64,000 nucleotides of DNA from JBMOJK01 sp049315825 (GCA_049315825.1 JBMOJK010000001.1:1-64000), one strand, 5' to 3'. Positions 29,934 through 40,249 are shown, numbered from the stretch's first letter. Made by a program: numbers and translations. Notes: generated by a model from the sequence alone, not told the origin.

Positions 29934-29963
29934 TTGTTGCCTGCTGGTGCGACTTAATATATA
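29934..29963 (+). promoter_or_regulatory. prgI operon promoter
   Basis: TTGTTG (29934-29939), an 18-base spacer and TATATA (29958-29963), eight bases before the ATG at 29972. The mRNA leader would be only a few bases long. Confidence 0.4.
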
Positions 29964-29971
29964 CTACACTC

Positions 29972-30385
29972 ATGCAATACAAGATTCCAGTACAAATCGA
30001 AAACGAAGATACCATATTTTTGGGTCTCTCCCTCAGACAGCTTGCAATCATCATGATCTGAGGAGGGATTGCGTATTCGATTTTTAAGTCTCTAGAATGA
30101 GGAATTGGTCCTCAGGCAGCCTCAATTCCTGCTATTTTAGTGGTACTTATAACACTTTTCGTGGCACTCTTTCGAAATTCAGAAATGACATTTTTGCCAT
30201 TTATTCTCAATATGATCCGACTTAATCTCAACACGGGAACCCGAGTCTGGACTAAATGAACCGAAAGCTACTCCAATCTCGAGATCGGATATGTTGTCTC
30301 CTACAATAACGCAAAAACCACCTACCAAAATAAAGTCTCACTCCACGAGATCGATAATCTCCAGGATAATCTCTGAAAACTCTAA
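29972..30385 (+). CDS. PrgI family membrane protein
   Basis: A 137-residue protein matching PrgI-family proteins of conjugation and type IV secretion loci: a short start MQYKIPVQIENEDTIFLG, two closely spaced membrane helices (about residues 24-40 and 50-68), then a soluble tail. Four UGA glycines occur (30058, 30097, 30256 and 30373), so the standard code leaves no open frame at all. It is three bases upstream of the TraC-like gene, the usual neighbour. Role in a secretion channel is inferred. Confidence 0.85.
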
Positions 30386-30388
30386 AAT

Positions 30389-31114
30389 ATGCCGGATAAA
30401 ACTACTGCTTCAGTAAAGAGTGCCAAAACTCCCCACAAGGACTCCACCACGCAAAAATACATGCCGTTCTCAGAAATCCGAGATAATTGTATGATTATGA
30501 AGGATGGCTCGACTCGCATGGTCCTCAAAGTTCAATCACTCAATTTCAATCTCAAGAGCGAAGAAGAGCAGGATTCAATCATTTATGGATACCAGCGGTT
30601 TCTCAATTCGCTTCGATTTCCGATCCAGATCATCGTGCGATCGCTTAAGGTAGATATCGAAAGCTATCTTCTCAAGCTTAAGAATCTCGCTATAAAACAG
30701 CAGAATCCCCTCCTACAAGAGCAGACCTATCGATATATCGATTTCCTCACGAATCTCATCGATATGGCACAGATCATGAAAAAGGACTTCTACATCGTTG
30801 TCCCCTATGATCAGGACCTCGAGAAATCAGTGCGCGATACTGGAATGTTTGGGATGTTTCGATCATTCTGGAGCGCAATCACTTCAGAAGAAACAGTCGG
30901 CTCTATCCGTGAAAAGCGTCGCAATATCGATGTGATGCGCAAGGCGAATGCAGAACGCGTGAGCACGATCAAGACAACACTCGAGAGTATCGGGATCAAG
31001 AGCGAAGAACTCGGCAAGGATGCACTCATCAAACTCCTCTACGACTACTACAATCCAAAGGTAAACGGAGAAAACAAGATCCGCGAAAAGATCGACAATC
31101 TCAACGTTGAATAA
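30389..31114 (+). CDS. TraC/VirB4 N-terminal-like protein lacking the ATPase
   Basis: A 241-residue protein. The region from about residue 25 (YMPFSEIRDNCMIMKDGS) to 180 resembles the N-terminal domain of TraC/VirB4-type ATPases. These normally continue into a Walker ATPase, but here the protein ends in a basic helical tail and no P-loop is present. No UGA codon. With PrgI it forms the two-gene unit often found in CPR genomes next to a separate VirB4 ATPase, which is not in this window. Function, perhaps a pilus or DNA-uptake platform, is inference. Confidence 0.75.
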   Translation: MPDKTTASVKSAKTPHKDSTTQKYMPFSEIRDNCMIMKDGSTRMVLKVQSLNFNLKSEEEQDSIIYGYQRFLNSLRFPIQIIVRSLKVDIESYLLKLKNLAIKQQNPLLQEQTYRYIDFLTNLIDMAQIMKKDFYIVVPYDQDLEKSVRDTGMFGMFRSFWSAITSEETVGSIREKRRNIDVMRKANAERVSTIKTTLESIGIKSEELGKDALIKLLYDYYNPKVNGENKIREKIDNLNVE

Positions 31115-31141
31115 TTCACCGAAAAATCCACGAAATCGAAC

Positions 31142-31176
31142 AAACCCTATCATATCTCGCATATGATAGGGTTTTT
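31142..31176 (+). terminator. Rho-independent terminator
   Basis: AAACCCTATCATAT pairs with ATATGATAGGGTTT and is followed by TTTT. The T-run ends four bases before the yraN ATG, so yraN needs its own promoter inside or beyond the hairpin. Confidence 0.82.
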
Positions 31177-31179
31177 GAT

Positions 31180-31533
31180 ATGTCGACACGAGAAATAGGA
31201 GTGGACGGAGAAGATATCGCGAGTGCGTATCTCGAACGCCAAGGGTACGATATTTGCCTCAAGAACTGGACCATCCCCGGCGGTGAACTCGATATCATCG
31301 CCTACAAGGACGGGATCACCGTATTCGTTGAAGTAAAATTTCGCACCAATACCGTGCGCGGACATTCGAGAGAGTCGCTTTCCCTGCAAAAACGAAAACA
31401 CTTACGAAGAAGTGGACTACTGTATGCAACCAAGAACGGACTCGCTGAGGAAGTAATCCGGTTTGATTTCATCGCGATACAAAAACGCTCAAGGTGTTAT
31501 CACCTTGAGCACTTTATGAATATCGAGATTTAA
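31180..31533 (+). CDS. yraN: YraN/UPF0102 family nuclease-like protein
   Basis: A 117-residue protein of the UPF0102 family, a small PD-(D/E)XK-type fold related to Holliday-junction resolvases. Conserved residues are visible in GVDGEDIASAYLERQGY, GGELDIIAYKD and VFVEVKFRT. The last codons encode an inverted repeat (GCTCAAGGTG with CACCTTGAGC, 31489-31513) but no T-run follows, so it is not called a terminator. Its stop overlaps the end of the convergent receiver-domain gene by four bases. Confidence 0.9.
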   Translation: MSTREIGVDGEDIASAYLERQGYDICLKNWTIPGGELDIIAYKDGITVFVEVKFRTNTVRGHSRESLSLQKRKHLRRSGLLYATKNGLAEEVIRFDFIAIQKRSRCYHLEHFMNIEI

Positions 31534-31955
31534 GCAGCAATATATTCGCATCATGGACTGAGTATACCCATAAGACGCAATCTCACTGAGGCCTCAGCGA
31601 GATCAACGGTCGCAGCGCTGTAACCAAGATCTGTGCTATGTTTTACCATTATATCATTTCCTGAGAGTACTACGACGTTATCTTGTGAATATCCCTGTTT
31701 TTCAAGTGCTGCAAGTGCCTTCATCCCAAGTGGCTCTTCATTGTACTGAATTTGAGAAGTTGCATTTTCTGGAAATTCACCGTCGAGCACACAAAGTGCC
31801 CATCTTTTTGTCTCGATAGCCTTCTGAAATGCCTCGTAGTCTTTAACTACAGTAACAGCAACTTCAGGATTTAATGTCGTAAGAAAATCGGCCGAAATTT
31901 CAGCTCGAAAATCATTGTCATCAACAATGAGTACGTCTAAGGAGGAGGATGTCAT
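31530..31955 (-). CDS. Stand-alone response-regulator receiver protein
   Basis: A 141-residue CheY-like receiver with the acidic pair in LDVLIVDDNDF, the likely phospho-acceptor Asp in WALCVLDGEFPE and the Ser of VVVLSGND. The conserved Lys before the last helix is not obvious. A single UGA glycine lies near the end (complement of 31551-31553), extending the protein by six residues. No output domain and no histidine kinase nearby, so its partner is unknown. Confidence 0.78.
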
Positions 31956-31996
31956 AAGGAGTGTATAAGGAGGAAGTGTCTAGAAGGATTGTATAC

Positions 31997-32425
31997 TTAA
32001 TTTGTTTCGTCGTCCAATCCTAGACCCTCTTTGAGTGCATCGATACGGGCTTGATCTGCATTTACACGCTCGCGCTCTGCCATTTCACCGACGTAGATCT
32101 CACGAAGCTGGATCCAACCGTCTCGAGATTTGATCACGAGATCTTTGATGACTTCGCCTTCTTTGGTGAGAAGTTTGCGGAATTCTTCGCGTTCATCTTC
32201 GAACACCTTGTGGAGTTCATCGATCTGGAACTGTGAGAGTGTAGAAATCGCATCGATCACGCGTTTCTTCTCAGAAACCGAGAGCGAGAGCGAGTGTTCG
32301 AGAAGTTCCGCGAAATAAATCTCATCGAATTCGGTGAGGGGATGTACAGACATAAGCTCATAAACGAGCTTGTTGTCTTCTTTGTACTGAGCCTTTGAGG
32401 CTTTTTGAGTTCCTTCTTGGGTCAT
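31997..32425 (-). CDS. Helical cytoplasmic protein of unknown function
   Basis: A 142-residue, highly charged, almost fully helical protein (for example FEDEREEFRKLLTKEGEVIKD) with no membrane segment and no UGA codon. It starts one base from the stop of yebC on the same strand, so it is probably co-transcribed and may work with it. Family not recognised. Confidence 0.7.
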   Translation of the reverse strand: MTQEGTQKASKAQYKEDNKLVYELMSVHPLTEFDEIYFAELLEHSLSLSVSEKKRVIDAISTLSQFQIDELHKVFEDEREEFRKLLTKEGEVIKDLVIKSRDGWIQLREIYVGEMAERERVNADQARIDALKEGLGLDDETN

Positions 32426-32426
32426 A

Positions 32427-33197
32427 TTAGGTTCGAAAGCGGGCTTTTTCTACGTGAGCGATGATCTGTGCTGCGATATCATCTGGGATGATCGCATTGT
32501 GCCAAACCGTAGCAACGTCTTCGTCTTCTTCCAATGTCTCGATGAGTGTATGCACCTTGAGTGCCTTGTCAAACTCCTCCAAGGTCACAGTGACGCTCGG
32601 GAGATATTCGAAATTTGCGCTTTTATACGCGATGTTTTTAGCTGCGAGGAATTTCGCCACCTTCATGAGATCAGACCAAACAGTCTCTACAATCACTTCC
32701 CCATTCTCGAGTCGGTAGTCTTCTGCGCCAGATTCGATGATGATTTCTTCGAGTTCTGGAGTGATCTCGCTGATCGGGAGTTCGATGATCCCGCGATATT
32801 TGAAAGCAAAATTGGAAATCGATCCGGTTTCTCCGAGTGAACCACCACATTTTGAGAATGCATGACGCATGCTTGGAGCAGTACGATTTCGGTTGTCTGT
32901 GAGGGCCTTGATCACGATCGCAACGCCTCCGACTCCGTAGCCTTCATAGGTAACTTCTTCGATGGCAGCAGCTCCTTTTTCCTGACCACTTCCGTTGCGG
33001 ATAGCTCGGTCGATATTATCGTTCGGAACATTTGCCTTTTTAGCTACTGAGATAGCTTCTGCGAGAGCAGAATTCTCGCTTGGATCAGCACCTTTCTGAG
33101 CGGCAAGTGCGATGAGCTTCGCGTGAATTGCGAAAACCTTTCCACGCTCTTTGGCGTTTTGTTCCTTCTGTTTTTGTACAACTGGTCAGCGTCCCAT
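32427..33197 (-). CDS. yebC: YebC/PmpR family protein (translation or transcription factor)
   Basis: A 256-residue protein of the YebC/TACO1 family, which associates with ribosomes and in some bacteria regulates transcription. It begins MGR-G-PVVQKQKEQNAKERGKV; the fourth codon is UGA (complement of 33186-33188) and gives the glycine typical of the family start. Later signatures NVPNDNIDRAIRNGSG, YEGYGVGGVA and NRNRTAPSMRHAF are intact. A standard-code reading would begin about 95 residues too late. Confidence 0.93.
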
Positions 33198-33239
33198 AGT
33201 TTCAAAATGAAAGCGGAAGTATAAACGAGAATCGATCCT

Positions 33240-33959
33240 TTACAAGGATTTCGTAAGCAGAAATACATACTCCTGGTTGCCCGCCTCGCCAATGAGTGAA
33301 GACGGTGCGTCTGCTACGATGAAAAGCCCGAAGAGCGATATATATGCTCGGAATTCCGTGAGCACCGAAAGTACGACCTGTTCGTTCTTTGGAACTCCGG
33401 TCTTACGCAGATTGCGAGATCAAACCTCAAACTGCGGTTTGAAGAGGACAATCATTTTCCCGTTCCGAGCAAGCCGCTTGACTGCATGCGGGATAATTTC
33501 TCGAAGTGAGATGAACGATACATCAATCGTAATCACATCGAACTCACGGGAGCTCTCCCAGGTTCGAATATCAGTATTTTCCAACGAAGTAATACGCGCA
33601 TGACCTCGAAGCGTTTGATGCAATTGGGCAGTTCAGACATCTACCGCTGTAACATGGGCAGCTCATTGTTCAAGAAGCACCTGCGTGAATCCGCCCGTGG
33701 ATGATCCAATATCAAGACAGGACTTCCCCACAATTTCTACTGGAAATCGCTCCAGAAATCCTGCAAGCTTCATCGCACTACGGGCAACATAGCGCAGTCT
33801 TGGATCATCTTTCACGGATACATCATTGGCTTCTTCAACCTCAAGAGATGCCTTGGTTGCAGGCTTTCCATCGACAAAAACGAGTCCAGAATCTATGAGA
33901 AACTGGGCTCGGTTACGTGAAAGCGAGAGTCCTTGGGCGAGATACTGATCGAGTCGCAT
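33240..33959 (-). CDS. tlyA: TlyA family rRNA 2'-O-methyltransferase
   Basis: A 239-residue protein: an N-terminal S4 RNA-binding domain (MRLDQYLAQGLSLSRNRAQF) and an FtsJ-type methyltransferase with the SAM motif CLDIGSSTGGFTQVLL. Homologues methylate 16S and/or 23S rRNA. Three UGA codons fall on conserved glycines: LLEQ-G-AAHVTAVDV-G-TAQL and KPQFEV-G-SRN. Under the standard code the enzyme breaks into pieces. Its start codon overlaps the galU stop. Confidence 0.93.
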
Positions 33960-34822
33960 TAGATTCGAGTCTTCATAAATTCACGGAGCTTTGGTCCAAG
34001 GTCTTCACGCGCAAGGGCGTAGTCGATTGTTGCTTGGAGGAATCCAAACTTATCACCCGTGTCATAACGAATCCCTTCTACTTCGAGTCCGTAGATATCA
34101 CGATCTCCAAGCATCGCAATGAATGCATCAGCAAGGCGTCGTTCTGAGTCCTTTCCGTCAGTTGCCTTCTCGATATAATCAAAAATATCTGGCGTGAGAA
34201 CGTATTTCCCGATAACACCGAGGCGAGAAGTTGTCTCAGAAGCCTTTGGCTTTTCGAGGAATCGGTCTACCTTGTGTGTTCGCCCCTCGGCACTGGTAGA
34301 TTCTACGATTCCATAGCTTGAAACCTTATCATCTCCAACTCGCTCGAGTGCAATGATCGGAGACTGCTTACGGTGAAATGCTTCGATGAGCTGCTTTGCA
34401 CCTGGAGTTTCATGAGCAATAAGATCATCTCCAAAAAGCACGAGAAATGGATCATTCCCCACAAAATGTCGTGCATACATAAGCGCATCACCATCCCCCT
34501 TTGGAAGTGGCTGACGAACGTAAGCAATATTCGCGAGGCTTGAAATACTCTCTACCGAAGCGAGTTCTTTGGTTTTGTTCTTTTCAAGAAGTGTGTGTTC
34601 GAGTTCGAAAGATTTATCGAAATGATCTTCAATGCTACGCTTTCCACGACCGGTTACGATGATAATATCTGTAATACCTGCTGCAACTGCTTCTTCAACG
34701 AGGTATTGGATAACTGGCTTATCCACGATTGGGAGCATTTCCTTTGGTTGAGCCTTGGTTGCTGGGAGAAATCGAGTTCCAAATCCCGCTGCCGGGATGA
34801 TACATTTTGTGATTGGTTTCAT
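33959..34822 (-). CDS. galU: UTP-glucose-1-phosphate uridylyltransferase
   Basis: A 287-residue nucleotidyltransferase that makes UDP-glucose for surface polysaccharides. The signature IPAAGFGTRFLPATKAQPKE is followed by LPIVDKP, the sugar-binding region and the C-terminal RYDTGDKFGFLQA. Length is normal and there is no UGA codon. ATG 34822 (MKPITKC) matches the family start; upstream in-frame codons encode sequence without family features. The phosphomannomutase at 46519 could supply glucose-1-phosphate. Confidence 0.95.
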   Translation of the reverse strand: MKPITKCIIPAAGFGTRFLPATKAQPKEMLPIVDKPVIQYLVEEAVAAGITDIIIVTGRGKRSIEDHFDKSFELEHTLLEKNKTKELASVESISSLANIAYVRQPLPKGDGDALMYARHFVGNDPFLVLFGDDLIAHETPGAKQLIEAFHRKQSPIIALERVGDDKVSSYGIVESTSAEGRTHKVDRFLEKPKASETTSRLGVIGKYVLTPDIFDYIEKATDGKDSERRLADAFIAMLGDRDIYGLEVEGIRYDTGDKFGFLQATIDYALAREDLGPKLREFMKTRI

Positions 34823-34859
34823 AGGAAAAGTTTGTGGATAGTGTAGGGAAAATTGATAT

Positions 34860-35309
34860 TTATCAAGCACTCTTTCGGTGGCAGACATAGAGCGTACGAT
34901 AGACATACACCGTAGAAGCAATGAGCATAATAACACCCAGTGTTCGGATCTCAAGTCCTACAAACGGAAGCCCCGAGATCAGCGAAGAAAGTCCCAGGTA
35001 CGTTGCGATTGTAACACTACACGCCGGACAACCCGTAACGAGAATCGAGAAAAATGATCCGAGCATTCCCGCTCCATCTTTCTTCTCAAAAGATGTAAAA
35101 TAGACAATTTTATACGCAGATAATCCAAAAAATACCGGGATAAATACGAGGGTCAGAACCGCCATTGCAAGCTCATAGTATGCTGTCACAATTCCAAGGT
35201 TTCCTTTAGTGAGATCAAAATTCGAGAAACTGAATTCAATCCACGCAAAAATCCCAAACGAAATGATCGCCGGGATAAAAAATGCAGGAGCGCGAAGGAT
35301 TTTATGCAT
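34860..35309 (-). CDS. Four-helix membrane protein with CxxC motif
   Basis: A 149-residue protein with four membrane helices (about residues 7-26, 43-66, 82-108 and 115-135). A CxxC pair (TGCPACSVT) lies at the edge of helix 3, and another Cys near the C-terminus (YVCHRK). The final sense codon is UGA, directly before TAA, adding one glycine. It is two bases from the His-rich protein gene upstream. The CxxC could bind metal or take part in thiol exchange. No family recognised. Confidence 0.72.
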
Positions 35310-35311
35310 GT

Positions 35312-35932
35312 TTATTTATCTTCATCATGACCACCACAGGCAGCAGGATCTGGTAGACCATTCTGCTCATGTGCGCTCGTTCCCACTCAGGCGAATCGTG
35401 CAATCACCTCAGCATCAGATGCAGAAGAATAATCAATAAGGAGTCGATCTTCCGAACGCATTTCTAAGTTTTGTGGGTTAGGGATGAGTTTTCCATTGAG
35501 AACAAATCGAAGCTTATTCTTTGCATCGGTTTGATACATTTTTCCGGTTGCATCTACGAGGTAATTTGCACCGAAATTCCAGCGAAGATTGCTCATGAGG
35601 TGTCCCCAGGTTGCACCGGCATCATGGACATGAATCAGTCCGCCTTTATTCTCGTGGAGGTGCACGCGATCCTGTGGTGTTTCTTTGTTCGGATCAACTG
35701 CACAACTCGCAAGTTCCTCCATGTATTGATTACCACTGTAGTCAACAAATGCTTTGTCGATCCAGACAGCAAAGTTCGCATGAAAATGCACCTTATGTGG
35801 TGTGGTGTGTGCATGTGTGCCAAGCACGATCCAACCAAAGGCCCACGCAGTGCTTACGGCACCTACACAGAGAAATATACCGGCCGCAAGAATGAACTCG
35901 AGACGGCTTCGAGATGAGAGAAATTTTTTCAT
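35312..35932 (-). CDS. Membrane-anchored His-rich protein
   Basis: A 206-residue protein with one N-terminal membrane helix (residues 13-37) and an exported domain. His clusters suggest metal binding: THAHTTPHKVHFHANFAVWI, then VHLHENKGGLIHVHDAGATW. The C-terminus, PAACGGHDEDK, follows a UGA glycine at the complement of 35387-35389. The His-Asn-rich core resembles a conserved CPR protein type, but I cannot name a family. It sits between the CxxC membrane protein and the lamin-tail surface protein. Metal delivery or a redox role is inference. Confidence 0.72.
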
Positions 35933-35941
35933 GCACTCATA

Positions 35942-38098
35942 CTACGATACAACAGTATCACTGCAAGAAATTTTTCTCCTTCTTCCTATAAAATAACCAC
36001 CCGTTCATGCTATACAGGCAAGGCTTCCTGCGGCTACAACACGAGCAATGGGCGAGAGTGTATTTTCTTGGGGTTTTTGAGGATTTTTTAAAACTGGCTC
36101 AGGAGGATTTTTTGAGGCTTTTGCTTTAGAGGATGTTTTCTTGACTGCAAGCACCTTTGGTTTTTTGACAGTAACCTTCTTGGGCTTTGAGAGTTTTTTG
36201 ACTGCAGTTTTTTTGGGGATTTTTGCAGGAGCTTTGGTGATTTTCTTGGGAGCGACAGCCTTAGTAGATGGCTTTTTAACAGATTTTTTAACCACAGCAC
36301 TGTTTGTATCCCCTGCTACAAGTGGGAAAAGAGCATCAGAAATTTGTCCGTATAACAGCTCAACCGTGGGTGTAATAAATACCTCGGCAAGACTTGGGAG
36401 TGTAGAGGATCTTGCTGGTTTCTTAGGGGATTTTTCTTTTGGTGGCGTGGATTCATTGGAAACTATAGCAGTAACATCAGTTTCTTTTTCATAAATCATC
36501 ATTGATACACCAATCATATTTGCAGGATTTCATTCTTCGAAGAAATAGAGCGTCACTCGATGATTTCCAGGCTGAAATTCTATCTGGGAAGGGTTACAGG
36601 TGGTAAGATTTTTGTTTTCAACAATTGCCCCATCAAATACCCAGTTACATTTCTCATATTTGAACTTAGGAGTTGCAATAAAATTCACACGACAAGGTGC
36701 TGACTTACAAATATTCTCAGGCGTAAGTCCAGATTGCACTGTGATCTTAGGATCGGAAAGGGATCGACCGTAGATGATAATGTTCTCGGTCGTATAAGGC
36801 AGATTTCCACCTCACGACGAAGTTGGAACTACTGGCGGAGATATGTAGGCAGTATTTTCGATATATGCCCCACTGTAGGCACGGAATGATTTTGTATATG
36901 TAATCGGGTTCACCATCCTTCCATCGAGGGTCTGGAGTCAGAATCCTGTATAGGTTTTGAGTCGGAGATCGCTGGAGGTTGTTGTGTTGATCTTGAGATC
37001 GAGATGTTCGATATTTCACTCAATGAGATCTATCTGAAGAAGATTCCCAGAGTATGTGAGCGATTCGATAACACCCGTTGAAGATTCGATGCGAGTATCG
37101 GAAAGTCCTCCTGTCGCTGAATAAACGATGAGTTTTGTGGCATCGAGAGCTCCAGTGAGTACAAATGGATATTGGATCACGAGTTGGTCGATCTTTCAGT
37201 TGCTGTCGAGGTCATAGAGAAGGAGTTTTTCAGGATCGAGCTCGCCTGTAAACGATGCTCCTGTGAATATATTTCATGATCCGATAGATCAGGAGGTAGA
37301 AGAACCTGTATTGCTCACCTGAGGAGGAAGGCTTCAGGTTTCATCCGCCGATCAATTAGATACAGCTCAAGTATGAACTATCGTTCCTCCTGTATTCGTC
37401 AAAATGATGCCCGTATTACTCGCTGGGATTTCCTGGATAGTTCAAGTTGAACTCGTGCCAGTCGAGGTTACGCCCGTTGAAACGGTGGATCAACTCGAAG
37501 CATCAGGAGTTATTGACCCCGTAGAAACCACCGGTGGCAATGGAATAACTATCGGATCTGGGATCAGAATCCCTGTATTTGTACCTATAGATCCAGTTTG
37601 AGTTGATCCTGATTGTATCACTCATGTCTGAGTCGCGGTCGCACCACCAGTATTCGTAACAGGGTCTGGAGTAATGACCGGTGGATCAATCACCGGAGAT
37701 GAACAAACTGAAAGCACAAAATGCCCAGTAGAAAGTGCTATATCTTTGGAACTCGTTGCATACGAAAACTGATCAATTAAAGCACCTGAGTCATCGAGTA
37801 GATCGATTCGTTCATCGGTATTATTAAGGATGATTTTCGATTCAGGACGTAGCACTTTTTTATGTGCACCTGATGCAATAGTTCACGAAAGAAGATATGT
37901 TTTCCCACTTGCATCACGTAAAACATACCCTGAGAGATTAACCTCAAGGCAGTCGATGTTTCCGATCTCGACATACTCAAGATTCGCGTCATCGGAGGTA
38001 TTCGGAAGTACCTCATCGATCACGATCCGAGTGGTGGCAAAAGCAGTGACAACCCCAATACATAAGACTGCAAGCAGTACAAAAAACCAGCGTTTCAT
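35942..38098 (-). CDS. Large lamin-tail-domain surface protein
   Basis: One 718-residue frame with at least 15 UGA glycines, invisible under the standard code. Order: signal segment (3-19); lamin-tail domain (about 24-110) with VIDEVLPNTSDDANLEYVEI and LSGYVLRDASGKTYLLSG; a long Ser/Thr/Gly-rich linker (about 140-280); a calcium-type DLDSNGKID motif near 285; beta-rich domains (to about 545); a Lys/Pro/Ala-rich repeat region with KKPSK-like units (about 580-690); and a C-terminal helix (VVAAGSLACIAGTGGYFIG) followed by RRK, a possible membrane anchor. The layout matches a cell-surface protein. I checked the frame codon by codon for TAA/TAG from 36737 to 38098 and found none. Confidence 0.85.
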
Positions 38099-38151
38099 GC
38101 AGGATGTATATCCTAGAAACGCTGGAAAAAAACGGAAAAAACTGCGAAATC

Positions 38152-40095
38152 TTACGCGACTGTTTTCTTTGGGACCGCAATATCTGTGAAGTATTCATCG
38201 AATTCGGCTGCGAGCATTTCTTCTTTTACTAACAATGCCTCTGCAATCTTTTCGTGAGTAGATCGATACTGTGTAATGATCAAACGAGCCTGTTCGTAGG
38301 CAGTCATGAGGATGCCTCGCACCTTCTCATCGATTTTCTCCTGAGTTTTGTCAGAGAATATCTTACGCCCACCTTCGCTTCCGAGATAATTTCCTTCGAT
38401 CGCATCAGATGCAAAATTCTCAGGTCCGAGTTCATCATCAAATCCGTATCGCATCACCATCGCACGAGCGATTGCCGTAGCGCGCTCGATATCGTTGGAT
38501 GCGCCAGTTGTTACGTAGTCTTTTCCGAAGAATACCTCTTCTGCAACACGTCCTCCATAGAATGTAACGAGTTCGTCGAAGTATTTTGCCTTAGTGATAT
38601 AGGTAGTATCCTTCTCAGGAAGGAACCAAGTCACTCCACCCGTATTTCCGCGTGGGATAATCGAGATCTTGTGAACAGGGTCTGTATTGGCGAGCATTTT
38701 CCCAACGATCGCGTGTCCAACTTCGTGGTAAGCAGTAATCTTCTTCTCGAGATCTGTCATACGAGAAGATTTCTTGGTATTTCCGATGAGCACCTTTTCG
38801 ATCGACTGCTGGATCGTAGCCTGTGTGATCTGTGTGAGTCCGAGGCGACCCGTGAGGATAGCAGCTTCGTTGAGGAGATTACCGAGGTCTGCACCTGAGA
38901 AACCAATCGTTGATGAAGATATCTTACGGAGATCTACGTCTTCTGCTATAGGTTTCCCCTTTGCATGGACTTCGAGGATCTTGATGCGATCTTCGAGGTT
39001 TGGGAGATTGATCGTTACCTTGCGGTCGAATCGTCCTGGACGAAGGAGGGCCTTGTCGAGCACATCGGCACGGTTGGTAGCAGCAAGAACGATGATGCTC
39101 GTGTCGTTCTCAAATCCATCCATTTCTGTGAGCAGCTGGTTGAGCGTTTGTTCTCGTTCATCGTGTCCACCTCCAATACCAGGAGAACGCTTCTTTCCGA
39201 TCGCATCAATCTCGTCGATGAATATGATCGCAGGAGCTCGTTCTTTGGCTTCCTTGAAGAGATCACGAACACGCGATGCTCCGACCCCGACGAACATTTC
39301 TACGAATTCAGAACCTGAAATCGAGAAGAATGGAACATTAGATTCTCCAGCAACGGCTCGTGCGAGGAGGGTTTTACCCGTACCTGGAGGGCCTGCCATG
39401 AGGATACCGCGAGGGATTTTTGCTCCAAGATCACGGAATTTTTTAGGGTTTTTGAGGAAATCAACCACCTCGGCGAGGTCTTCTTTCTCTTCGGCTGAAC
39501 CCGCAACATCTGCGAAAGTTACACGATCCTTCCCTGGCTCATAAATACGAGCTCGGGATTTGATGAATGCCATCGGACCGCCGCCCCCACCACTCATGCG
39601 AGTGAACATCAGCATCACGATCACCACGAGAATGATCATCCCGATGAGACCAGGAAGAGAATCCGTCATGAATTTCCCCCAGAAATCATCCTTGATAGTG
39701 ATTTTGGTATTATTTTTCTTGTCAGAGAATCCAAGCTCCGTGAGACTATCTCGGGGTGGAAGTTGGATTTTATCGATGTCAATGATCGAAACATTCTTGC
39801 CTGCAACCACTTCTGTTCGTTCGGGTTTTTTGGCAGTGAGCGTGTTACCTTCAACGATCAATTCTTGGTATGAACCAGAAAGATAGTTCGTAACTACTTG
39901 GTTAAGACCGATCTTGTCGTTGATGTTTTCTTTTGGTCCTCCGCTTACCACCACGAAAATCGCAGATAAAATCACCGCGATCACAAAGAGTGCGATGAGT
40001 GGATTGTATTTCTTAGGTGCTTTTGGGGTCTTATTCGTAGCGTTCTTGATCATATCAATCATTTCTTCTCGGGACTTCTTTGGTTTCTGCTTCAT
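38152..40095 (-). CDS. ftsH: ATP-dependent zinc metalloprotease FtsH
   Basis: A 647-residue membrane protease that degrades misassembled membrane proteins. Two membrane helices (about residues 27-47 and 135-155) flank a periplasmic domain. The AAA+ module has Walker A GPPGTGKT and Walker B FIDEIDAIG. The zinc-binding HEVGH and the later ligand region are intact. A glycine-rich stretch (MSGGGGGPMAF) follows helix 2. No UGA codon. Monocistronic or first in the long minus-strand run. Confidence 0.96.
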   Translation of the reverse strand: MKQKPKKSREEMIDMIKNATNKTPKAPKKYNPLIALFVIAVILSAIFVVVSGGPKENINDKIGLNQVVTNYLSGSYQELIVEGNTLTAKKPERTEVVAGKNVSIIDIDKIQLPPRDSLTELGFSDKKNNTKITIKDDFWGKFMTDSLPGLIGMIILVVIVMLMFTRMSGGGGGPMAFIKSRARIYEPGKDRVTFADVAGSAEEKEDLAEVVDFLKNPKKFRDLGAKIPRGILMAGPPGTGKTLLARAVAGESNVPFFSISGSEFVEMFVGVGASRVRDLFKEAKERAPAIIFIDEIDAIGKKRSPGIGGGHDEREQTLNQLLTEMDGFENDTSIIVLAATNRADVLDKALLRPGRFDRKVTINLPNLEDRIKILEVHAKGKPIAEDVDLRKISSSTIGFSGADLGNLLNEAAILTGRLGLTQITQATIQQSIEKVLIGNTKKSSRMTDLEKKITAYHEVGHAIVGKMLANTDPVHKISIIPRGNTGGVTWFLPEKDTTYITKAKYFDELVTFYGGRVAEEVFFGKDYVTTGASNDIERATAIARAMVMRYGFDDELGPENFASDAIEGNYLGSEGGRKIFSDKTQEKIDEKVRGILMTAYEQARLIITQYRSTHEKIAEALLVKEEMLAAEFDEYFTDIAVPKKTVA

Positions 40096-40249
40096 TTTTC
40101 AGGTTCTGTTTAGTGGCTATAAAGCGACATTTCATTCTAAAAAAAAGCCACGAAATTGCAAATAGATGCGCAGTTTTTGCGCATAAAGCGTGGAAATATT
40201 GACAACTTAAAATTAACTCTTACAAAGAAGAAAGTAATTCCCCATTTTT

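Noticed and set aside
31489..31513. Hairpin near the end of yraN as a terminator
   Set aside because: The stem GCTCAAGGTG/CACCTTGAGC is good but has no T-run and is inside the coding frame.
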